From: Candidatus Hydrothermarchaeota archaeon
GTDB lineage: Archaea; Hydrothermarchaeota; Hydrothermarchaeia; Hydrothermarchaeales; BMS3B
Direction of reading: 5' to 3'
DNA length: 7,020 nt
NCBI GenBank assembly: GCA_015521945.1
Contig: WANG01000027.1
Location: 1 to 7,020, forward strand
The notes beneath the pieces were generated by a model. The model was not told where the DNA came from. It did no database searches and worked only from the letters and a program-made list of their open reading frames with translations. A program made the translations under genes and the position numbers. Below are positions 1 through 5,172 of this stretch, piece after piece (position 1 is the stretch's first letter; the number at the start of each line of letters is the position of its first letter).

Positions 1-24
1 CATTCGTATCCTCAGCGATTGAAA

Positions 25-34
25 GGAGAAGGAG
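25..34 (+). promoter_or_regulatory. Shine-Dalgarno of guaAB
   Basis: Two overlapping purine-rich GGAG cores (25-28 and 31-34) lie 11 and 5 nt before ATG 40. They support ATG 40 as the start rather than the in-frame TTG at 19, which lies upstream of both. Confidence 0.6.
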
Positions 35-39
35 AAGAG

Positions 40-969
40 ATGCTGGACCCTGAGAAGTTTATCCAGGAGGCTGTTGAGGAGATAAGGAGGCAGGTTGGAG
101 ACAGGACCGCGATAATAGCCCTCTCGGGCGGAGTTGACTCAAGCGTTGCGGCGGTGCTGGCTCACCGCGCCCTGGGGGAGCACCTGGTTGCGGTGTTCGT
201 GGACCACGGGTTCATGCGCAAGGGCGAGCCCGAGGAGGTCAGGCGCATATTCGGTGAGGAGCTGGGCATGAACCTCAGGGTGGTTGACGCAGGAGAGCGC
301 TTCCTTGAGGCTCTCAGGGGCGTCACCGATCCAGAGGAGAAGCGCAGGATAATAGGCAGGGTGTTCATTGAGGTGTTTGAGGAGGTGGCGGCCGAGGTCA
401 GGGCGACCCACCTTGTGCAGGGCACCATAGCCCCCGACTGGATTGAGAGCGGGGGCGGCATAAAGAGCCACCACAACGTTGCAGGTCTGCCCAGCGGCAT
501 GGTGCTTGAGCTGGTGGAGCCCCTCCGTGACCTCTACAAGGACGAGGTGCGTGTTGTAGCCAGGGCGCTCGGGCTGCCCGAGAGCATCTCTGAGAGGATG
601 CCCTTCCCCGGCCCCGGGCTTGCGGTGCGCATCATAGGCGAGGTCACCCCCGAGAAGCTTGAGGTGGTGAGGGAGGCGAACGCGATAGTTGAGGAGGAGA
701 TACGCAGAGCTGGCCTCAAACCCTGGCAGGCTTTTGCGGTGCTCCTTGACACCAAAACCGTGGGGGTGAAGGGGGACATAAGGGAGTACGGGCACACCGT
801 GGCGGTGAGGGTGGTGGAGAGCCTTGACGCCATGACAGCCACCGCCATGGAGGTGCCCTGGGAGGTGCTCAGGAGGATAGCAAAGAGGCTCACCAGGGAG
901 ATAGAGGGGGTGACCAGGGTGCTCTACGATATAACCGACAAGCCACCCGCAACCATTGAGTTTGAGTAA
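40..969 (+). CDS. guaAB: GMP synthase subunit B (ATP-pyrophosphatase subunit, archaeal split type)
   Basis: This is the synthetase half of archaeal GMP synthase, 309 aa. It adenylates XMP with ATP, releasing PPi, and aminates it to GMP with ammonia from a separate glutaminase subunit (GuaAA), which is not in this window. Visible motifs are the PP-loop SGGVDSS at residues 29-35, VDHGFMRKGE near 54-63, KSHHNVAGLP at 142-151 and PFPGPGLAVR at 188-197. The C-terminus, RVLYDITDKPPATIEFE, is typical of the family's dimerisation domain. No class-I glutaminase domain is fused, as expected for archaea. I chose ATG at 40 over the in-frame TTG at 19 because the protein then begins MLDPEKF, as relatives do, and GGAG cores at 25-28 and 31-34 precede it. 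The gene is alone on this strand, converging with rps27ae 7 bp beyond its stop. Identification is firm. Confidence 0.96.
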   Translation: MLDPEKFIQEAVEEIRRQVGDRTAIIALSGGVDSSVAAVLAHRALGEHLVAVFVDHGFMRKGEPEEVRRIFGEELGMNLRVVDAGERFLEALRGVTDPEEKRRIIGRVFIEVFEEVAAEVRATHLVQGTIAPDWIESGGGIKSHHNVAGLPSGMVLELVEPLRDLYKDEVRVVARALGLPESISERMPFPGPGLAVRIIGEVTPEKLEVVREANAIVEEEIRRAGLKPWQAFAVLLDTKTVGVKGDIREYGHTVAVRVVESLDAMTATAMEVPWEVLRRIAKRLTREIEGVTRVLYDITDKPPATIEFE

Positions 970-976
970 AAGAAGC

Positions 977-1120
977 CTACTTCCAGACGGTGTACCCGCA
1001 CTTTCCGCAGGAGCGCCTGTTGGAGTGCTCGGCCAAGAACACGCCCTCGCCGCACCTGGGGCAGAACTGGCGCTTCCTCTCAACTTTGTCGCCCTTGACC
1101 TCGTAGTACTTCCACTTCAT
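977..1120 (-). CDS. rps27ae: Small ribosomal subunit protein S27ae (eS31), zinc-ribbon protein
   Basis: This is a 47-residue ribosomal protein of the 30S subunit, read directly from the minus strand. It starts MKWKYYEVKGDKVERKR and ends CGYTVWK. Four cysteines form a Cys4 zinc ribbon: CPRC at 20-23 and CGKC at 38-41. The basic N-terminal stretch, the CPRCG...GVFLAEH core and the length match archaeal S27ae; unlike eukaryotic forms there is no fused ubiquitin. ATG 1120 is preceded by GGGGTGAG, which lies within the last codons of rps24e. Only 1 nt separates the rps24e stop from this start, so translation is probably coupled. It is the last gene of the minus-strand cluster; its stop is 7 bp from that of guaAB on the opposite strand. 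Confidence 0.95.
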   Translation of the reverse strand: MKWKYYEVKGDKVERKRQFCPRCGEGVFLAEHSNRRSCGKCGYTVWK

Positions 1121-1121
1121 C

Positions 1122-1430
1122 CTACTCACCCCTTCTCAGCTTCTCAAGCTCCTCCTCAGAGAAGTTCCTGCGGAGCACGTGCTCCGGCTCAACCTTCAGC
1201 ATGTCCTCCGTGGTGTCGTACTCCCTGAAGTACACGGTGCTCTCCCTGGCTCCGAAGCTGGTGTATATGCCCGCCACCACGCACCTCTTGGGGTCAGAGC
1301 CGCGGAGGGCGATGAGCTTGTCCCTCGCCTCCTTCCTGCTGGGGGTTGCGCCGTTGTGCCTGAGCCTGAACTTCACCTCAACCCTGTTGAGCAGGGGGTC
1401 ACGCTTCTCCTCTATAACCTCTGCCTCCAT
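1122..1430 (-). CDS. rps24e: Small ribosomal subunit protein S24e (eS24)
   Basis: This is a 102-residue 30S protein with the S24e pattern: a short N-terminal strand (MEAEVIEEKRD), PLLNR at 12-16, and the conserved GATPSRKEARDKL segment near 29-41. A central strand pair then includes VVAGIYTSFGARES, where S24e proteins show the I.T.FG..ES signature. Length is usual for archaea. The frame also offers GTG at 1451 and ATG at 1436, but ATG 1430 is chosen because a perfect GGAGGTGA (1436-1443) sits 5 nt before it and because homologues start close to the PLLNR motif. The Shine-Dalgarno contains the stop codon of the upstream kinase gene, and the 3' end carries the Shine-Dalgarno of rps27ae, so the three genes are tightly linked. 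Confidence 0.95.
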   Translation of the reverse strand: MEAEVIEEKRDPLLNRVEVKFRLRHNGATPSRKEARDKLIALRGSDPKRCVVAGIYTSFGARESTVYFREYDTTEDMLKVEPEHVLRRNFSEEELEKLRRGE

Positions 1431-1435
1431 AATCA

Positions 1436-1443
1436 TCACCTCC
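1436..1443 (-). promoter_or_regulatory. Shine-Dalgarno of rps24e, containing the stop of the upstream gene
   Basis: GGAGGTGA reads on the minus strand from 1443 to 1436, 5 nt before ATG 1430. It is a full match to the archaeal anti-Shine-Dalgarno complement. Its last three bases are the TGA stop of the DUF359 gene. It excludes the in-frame GTG 1451 and ATG 1436 as likely starts, and it sets the local reference spacing: the GGAG core ends 9 nt before the start codon. Confidence 0.8.
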
Positions 1444-1954
1444 TGCGCCACTCGTCATGGGTTAGCATGAGCTTGAGAACGCTTCCCACCTTCATCTTTG
1501 CCTCCTCGTCCACCTCCACCAGCACCGCACCCTCGTCGGGCTGCCCGTAAACCACGGAGTCGCCCCACTCAGCCTCAACCACGCAGGGGAGCACCGCCAG
1601 GTCGTCCTCCCCCTCTACCAGTATCACGTGCTCCCCCTCCTCGCCCAGAGCCTCGTGCACCGCATCCCACAGCTCCTTGGTGACCCACCCGGGAGGGTTC
1701 CTCACCTTCCTCACCCTCCCCTGCAGCTCGTACTCCTCTATCTCCTGGCGCTTCACCCTGAAGTCCACCACCGCGAGCTTTGGCTTCACCCCCGCCTCCA
1801 AGGCGGCGCGGTAGCTCACATCCCCCACCACTATCAGCCTCTCTCCCGGTATTCCAGCCACAGCCTCCCCTGCGGCCTTCTCCCCGGGGAGCAGCCTGCC
1901 CAAGGGTTTCCTCAGGTAGCTCCTCAGCTCCTCCGGCAGCCTCAGGTCCCTCAT
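1436..1954 (-). CDS. GTP-dependent dephospho-CoA kinase (DUF359 family)
   Basis: This 172-aa protein belongs to the archaeal DUF359 family, shown in Thermococcus to phosphorylate dephospho-CoA with GTP in the last step of CoA synthesis. Supporting features are the N-terminal LRLPEELRSYLRKPLGRLL, a GDVSYRAAL segment at 44-52, an acidic strand VVDFRVKR at 62-69, NPPGWVTKELWDAV near 86-99, VEGEDDLAVLPCV at 113-125, and YGQPDEGAVLVEV. The Asp and Glu residues in these motifs are the likely metal and nucleotide ligands (inference). ATG 1954 is preferred: a GAGG lies 8 nt before it and it overlaps the spt4 stop as TGATG. A GTG one codon upstream (1957) is possible. It sits between spt4 and rps24e, a placement common in archaea. 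The assignment rests on family pattern, not on testable catalytic residues. Confidence 0.88.
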   Translation of the reverse strand: MRDLRLPEELRSYLRKPLGRLLPGEKAAGEAVAGIPGERLIVVGDVSYRAALEAGVKPKLAVVDFRVKRQEIEEYELQGRVRKVRNPPGWVTKELWDAVHEALGEEGEHVILVEGEDDLAVLPCVVEAEWGDSVVYGQPDEGAVLVEVDEEAKMKVGSVLKLMLTHDEWRRR

Positions 1955-2142
1955 CACTTTATCCTCAGCGCAAACTTGCCCTTGGTGGGTATGCCGAGCT
2001 TCCCGGCTATCTCCGACTTATCCGGGTCAAGGATTCTGATGTACCCCAGCCAGTTGGCTGAGGTGGGAGCCCCGCACTGAACGCAGGTATCCCCATCCTG
2101 AATCCTGCCGCACTCCCTGCACGCTCTCTCCTTTCTCCTCAT
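1954..2142 (-). CDS. spt4: Transcription elongation factor Spt4 (RpoE'')
   Basis: This is a 62-residue zinc protein that pairs with Spt5 on the RNA polymerase clamp to promote processivity. Two cysteine pairs form the zinc site: CREC at 8-11 and CVQC at 20-23. They are followed by the family's NWLGYIRILDPDKSEIA segment (N30, W31) and the C-terminal LGIPTKGKFALRIK, which closely resembles archaeal Spt4 ends. Length is normal. The ATG overlaps the rpo7 stop as ATGA, and a GGAG inside the lysine-rich 3' end of rpo7 lies 8 nt upstream, so translation is expected to be coupled to rpo7. Downstream the stop overlaps the start of the dephospho-CoA kinase. No spt5 gene is present in the window. Confidence 0.95.
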   Translation of the reverse strand: MRRKERACRECGRIQDGDTCVQCGAPTSANWLGYIRILDPDKSEIAGKLGIPTKGKFALRIK

Positions 2143-2732
2143 TGAGCCTTCTCCTTCTTCTTCTTGTCCTCCTCAATCCACTCAAACTTGCCCAGCCCTG
2201 GCTGGCGCATGGTCAGGTTGATTTTGGTATTGGTGACCTTCTCTGGGTCCAAGCTGACCGCCACGATTCTCGCGCGCACCCTGTCCCCGGGCTCAAGGCT
2301 CCTCCTGGTCTCCTTGCCTATCAGCGCCCCTCTCTTCTTGTCGTAAACTATGAAGTCGTCGGTTATCTGGGACACGTGCACCAGCCCGTCAAAGTGGGCA
2401 AAGCGCACGAAGGCGCCGAACTCCCTGACCTCCACCACCTCGGCATCCACTATCTCGTGGAGCTCGGGCTTGAACACCAGCATCTCAAAGGTCGTGGGGT
2501 GGTAGGCGGCACCGTCGCCGGGTATGACCCTGCCCTCCTCTATGTCCAGCACCTTTGTAACCGCCAGTATGGTGCCCAGCTCGGGCTGCAGCTTGCCCTC
2601 GTATCCGCCCTCCTGCCTGCCCCTGTACTCGTACCCTCTCTTGAGTATGTCCATTATCGTCTCTTCCAGCTTCGTTCCGAACCTGTCGGGCGGAACACGC
2701 ACCAGCTCCTTCACGACCACAAGCTTGAAGAT
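2139..2732 (-). CDS. rpo7: DNA-directed RNA polymerase subunit Rpo7 (RpoE'), apparent ATC start
   Basis: This is the stalk subunit of archaeal RNA polymerase, the Rpb7 counterpart and partner of Rpo4. The N-terminal tip domain (about 1-85) contains VRVPPDRFG and GDGAAYHP (72-79). The S1/OB RNA-binding domain (about 94-176) contains VEVREFGAFVRF and DGLVHVSQI. The C-terminus, MRQPGLGKFEWIEE plus a Lys-rich tail, is standard. The start is odd. The frame has no ATG; the first conventional start is GTG 2720, 20 nt beyond the GGAG core, which would remove the first beta strand. Codon ATC at 2732 aligns exactly with the Met of relatives (IFKLVVVKELVRVPP here against MYKILEIADVVKVPP in Methanocaldococcus, from memory) and is 8 nt from GGAG. 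I use 2732; product identity is firm, the start is not. A 9-10-residue insertion occurs near residues 32-49. Confidence 0.93.
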   Translation of the reverse strand: MFKLVVVKELVRVPPDRFGTKLEETIMDILKRGYEYRGRQEGGYEGKLQPELGTILAVTKVLDIEEGRVIPGDGAAYHPTTFEMLVFKPELHEIVDAEVVEVREFGAFVRFAHFDGLVHVSQITDDFIVYDKKRGALIGKETRRSLEPGDRVRARIVAVSLDPEKVTNTKINLTMRQPGLGKFEWIEEDKKKKEKAQ

Positions 2733-2737
2733 GCTGA

Positions 2738-2744
2738 CACCTCC
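2738..2744 (-). promoter_or_regulatory. Shine-Dalgarno of rpo7, pointing to an ATC start
   Basis: GGAGGTG reads from 2744 to 2738 on the minus strand, in the 18-nt gap after the hppA stop. Its GGAG core ends 8 nt before ATC 2732, the spacing seen for spt4 and close to the 9 nt of hppA and rps24e. The nearest conventional start, GTG 2720, would be 20 nt away. No other gene start lies within its reach. Confidence 0.75.
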
Positions 2745-2750
2745 TTGTCT

Positions 2751-4772
2751 CTACACCAGCAGGGGGGCAAATATCACGGCGATGGTGTTCATCACCTTTA
2801 TCAGCGGGTTTATCGCCGGGCCTGCGGTGTCCTTGTAGGGGTCACCCACCGTGTCCCCAACCACCGCAGCCTTGTGGGCGTCGCTTCCCTTTCCACCATA
2901 GTTGCCGTCTTCAATAAATTTCTTTGCATTGTCCCATGCCCCGCCGCCGTTTGCCATGGTGAGGGCGAGCAGCAGCCCCGAGATGATGCTGCCGATGAGC
3001 AGCCCTCCCAGAGCCAAGGGACCCAGCAGGAACCCCACGGCGAGGGGCGAGAGCACCGCGAGAAGCGCCGGCAGGCTCATCTGCCTGAGCGCACCCTTGG
3101 TGACGATGTCCACGCACCTTGCGTAGTCCGGCTTAGCCTTCCCCTCCATTATCCCCGGAATCTCGCGGAACTGCCTCCTGACCTCCTCCACCACGCTGAA
3201 GGCTGTAACGCCTACCGCCTCCATGGCGAGGGCTGCGAACAGGAAGGGTATGAGCCCGCCTATGAGCAGCCCCGCGAGCACGCTGGGGTCGGCGACGGTG
3301 AAGGACGCCACGCTTATAACCGTCTCCTTGCCCACCTCCTGCAGGTAGGCTGCAAACAGCGCAAGCGCAGCCAGGCCAGCGCTCCCTATGGCGTACCCCT
3401 TGGTAACCGCCTTGGTGGTGTTCCCAACGGCGTCAAGGGCATCCGTAACCTTCCTGGTCTCCTCCGGGAGCTCAGCCATCTCCGCTATGCCACCCGCGTT
3501 GTCGGTTATCGGCCCGTAGCTGTCCAGGGCGACTATCATCGCCGTAACCGAGAGCATCGCCATGGCAGCTATGGCTATGCCGTAGAGTCCCGCAAGCTTG
3601 TAGCTCAGCAGCACACCCGCCACCACCGCCAGCACTGGCAGGGTCGTGCTCTTGTACCCAACCGCCAGCCCGGTTATTATGTTCGTGGCAGCCCCCGTCT
3701 TTGAGGCTCTGGCGATGCTCTGCACCGGCGGGTACTTGGTGGAGGTGAAGTACTCGGTTATCACTATCATGGCTATGGTTATGCCTATCCCCACCACGGC
3801 TGATAGGAAGAGCCCCGAGGAGCTCACGCTTATGGCGCCCCTCACTGGGTCAGAGTAGCTCAGCCCCTGGGGGAAGAGAGCCCGGGTGATGAGGTAGAAG
3901 AGCACCAGCGAGAGGGCGCCGCTCACCACCACCCCCTTGTACAGGGTCGCCATTATCCCGCCGCCCGAGTACCTCACCGCCATTATTCCCAGCACGGAGG
4001 CGAGAAGCGCAGCCGCTCCCAGGGCGAGGGGGTACTCCACAGCCAAGGTATCCCTGACCAGCACCCACCCGAGGAGCATGGCACCTATGGCGGTAACCGC
4101 GTAGGTCTCAAAGAGGTCAGCCCCCATGCCGGCGCAGTCCCCAACGTTGTCACCCACGTTGTCCGCTATCACCGCCGGGTTGCGGGGGTCGTCCTCGGGA
4201 ATGCCCGCCTCCACCTTGCCCACCAGGTCAGCGCCCACGTCCGCTGCCTTGGTGTAGATGCCCCCGCCGATTCTCGCAAAGAGGCTGATGAGCGAGCCCC
4301 CGAAGCCGAAGCCCACTATCAGCAGGGGGTCCCTGAACAGGATGTAGAGCACGCTCACCCCCAGCAGCCCGAGCCCGGCGACGCACAGCCCCGTGACCGC
4401 ACCCCCCCTGAAGGCGAGGGGCAGAGCCCTGGCGATGCCCTCCCTTGCGGCATTCGCCACCCTCACGTTGGCTCTAACCGAGATGTTCATGCCTATGTAC
4501 CCAGCGAGCGCCGAGAAGACGGCGCCCAGCAGGAAGCTCGCACCCGTCTGCCAGTTTATCGCCACCGCGAGCACAATGGTGAGAAGAACCGCAAAAACCG
4601 CAATGGTGCGGTACTGTCGGTTGAGGTACGCCATGGCACCCTCCTGGATTGCCTTGGCTATGCTCCTCATCCTCTCGTTACCCGCATCATATCTGAGCAC
4701 ATCCCTAACAAGATATCCGGCAAACCCCAGAGCCAGAATGCTGAGTAGAGCTGAAACCGCAGCTATCTCCAT
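2751..4772 (-). CDS. hppA: Membrane-bound proton-pumping inorganic pyrophosphatase (K+-independent type)
   Basis: This 673-aa polytopic membrane enzyme hydrolyses PPi in the cytoplasm and exports protons (family knowledge). The alternation of long hydrophobic segments fits the usual 16 helices. Substrate-site signatures are DVGADLVGKVE at 178-188, DNVGDNVGDCAGMGADLFE at 204-222, EYFTSTKYPPV near 340-350, GGAWDNAKK at 610-618 and SDAHKAAVVGDTVGDPYKDT starting at 630. In GNTTKAVTK (450-458), Lys454 and Thr457 match the K+-independent class; K+-dependent enzymes have Ala at the Lys position. This favours H+ over Na+ transport, though ion choice is not settled by sequence. ATG 4772 follows AAGGAGG with the GGAG core ending 9 nt upstream. 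It lies 16 nt after the PIN gene and 18 nt before the rpo7 ATC, in the same transcription direction. A pump gene within an information-processing cluster is unexpected. Confidence 0.97.
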   Translation of the reverse strand: MEIAAVSALLSILALGFAGYLVRDVLRYDAGNERMRSIAKAIQEGAMAYLNRQYRTIAVFAVLLTIVLAVAINWQTGASFLLGAVFSALAGYIGMNISVRANVRVANAAREGIARALPLAFRGGAVTGLCVAGLGLLGVSVLYILFRDPLLIVGFGFGGSLISLFARIGGGIYTKAADVGADLVGKVEAGIPEDDPRNPAVIADNVGDNVGDCAGMGADLFETYAVTAIGAMLLGWVLVRDTLAVEYPLALGAAALLASVLGIMAVRYSGGGIMATLYKGVVVSGALSLVLFYLITRALFPQGLSYSDPVRGAISVSSSGLFLSAVVGIGITIAMIVITEYFTSTKYPPVQSIARASKTGAATNIITGLAVGYKSTTLPVLAVVAGVLLSYKLAGLYGIAIAAMAMLSVTAMIVALDSYGPITDNAGGIAEMAELPEETRKVTDALDAVGNTTKAVTKGYAIGSAGLAALALFAAYLQEVGKETVISVASFTVADPSVLAGLLIGGLIPFLFAALAMEAVGVTAFSVVEEVRRQFREIPGIMEGKAKPDYARCVDIVTKGALRQMSLPALLAVLSPLAVGFLLGPLALGGLLIGSIISGLLLALTMANGGGAWDNAKKFIEDGNYGGKGSDAHKAAVVGDTVGDPYKDTAGPAINPLIKVMNTIAVIFAPLLV

Positions 4773-4788
4773 AACTCCTGCCTCCTTA

Positions 4789-5172
4789 TCACACGTATCC
4801 TTCCAGCACCAGCTTTGAGCGGGCTCTCATGAACACAACCGGTGAGCCTCTCTTTCTGACCCTCTCCTTTAAAACTTTATCGTTGGTGCAGATTATTGTA
4901 TCCTCACCCGCCAGCCTCTCCACCGCCTCATCGGCGCTCTCAGCCTCCACCCTCACCACCCTGCACCTCTCCCTGACGAGCTGCAGAGCAGAGCGTGCGA
5001 ACCTGCCGGTTTTCCCTCCCCTGCCTCCCAGCCTCTCCAGCTCACCGAGCACCTGCTCCGGCACCACCAGCTCCACCTCTCCCAGCATGAGCCTCAGCTC
5101 CGTGAATATGTCAACCCTCTCCTGCAGGTGCATCAGCAGGAAGCTGGTGTCCAGCACCGCACGCCTTCCCAT
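4789..5172 (-). CDS. PIN-domain nuclease, FCF1/Utp24-like
   Basis: This 127-aa single-domain PIN protein resembles the archaeal family commonly annotated as FCF1-like rRNA-processing proteins. Metal-binding acidic positions are visible: D8 in LDTSFLL, E44 in GELERL, D81 in SADEAV and D98 in TNDKVLKERV. The C-terminal PVVFMRARSKLVLEGYV is also family-like. The start codon directly abuts the aIF2-gamma stop (TGAATG), with only a weak GGGGT upstream, so translation is probably coupled. Genes of this family often follow aIF2-gamma in archaea. That context, and the lack of an adjacent antitoxin gene, argues for an RNA-processing role rather than a VapC toxin. The exact substrate is unknown; ribosome maturation is inference. 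Confidence 0.85.
   Translation of the reverse strand: MGRRAVLDTSFLLMHLQERVDIFTELRLMLGEVELVVPEQVLGELERLGGRGGKTGRFARSALQLVRERCRVVRVEAESADEAVERLAGEDTIICTNDKVLKERVRKRGSPVVFMRARSKLVLEGYV

Noticed and set aside
1..39. Archaeal promoter (BRE/TATA) for guaAB
   Set aside because: Only 39 nt precede the start and no convincing TATA-like box is visible; the promoter is probably outside the window.
967..975. T-rich tract after rps27ae as a defined terminator
   Set aside because: It is only about seven mostly-T bases on the minus strand with no supporting stem; too short to annotate as a feature, though mentioned with the convergent junction.
139..1083. Minus-strand open frame (314 codons) opposite guaAB and running across rps27ae
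   Set aside because: It overlaps two real genes in the wrong frame or strand, and its product is His/Leu/Pro-rich with no family resemblance.
1431..1451. GTG 1451 or ATG 1436 as start of rps24e
   Set aside because: Both lie upstream of, or inside, the perfect GGAGGTGA site at 1436-1443, which instead serves ATG 1430.
956..2080. Several plus-strand open frames opposite rps24e, the DUF359 gene and spt4
   Set aside because: All are fully covered by identified minus-strand genes and translate to Pro/Ser/Arg-rich sequence without domains.
2142..3704. Long plus-strand open frame (520 codons) opposite rpo7 and hppA
   Set aside because: It is antisense to two well-identified genes. Its translation is low-complexity (His/Pro/Leu/Gln-rich) with no recognisable domain, as expected for the mirror frame of GC-rich coding DNA.
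4789..5172. VapC toxin of a toxin-antitoxin pair
   Set aside because: There is no antitoxin-like gene beside it. The neighbours are aIF2-gamma and hppA, and the location after aIF2-gamma fits the FCF1-like housekeeping family.
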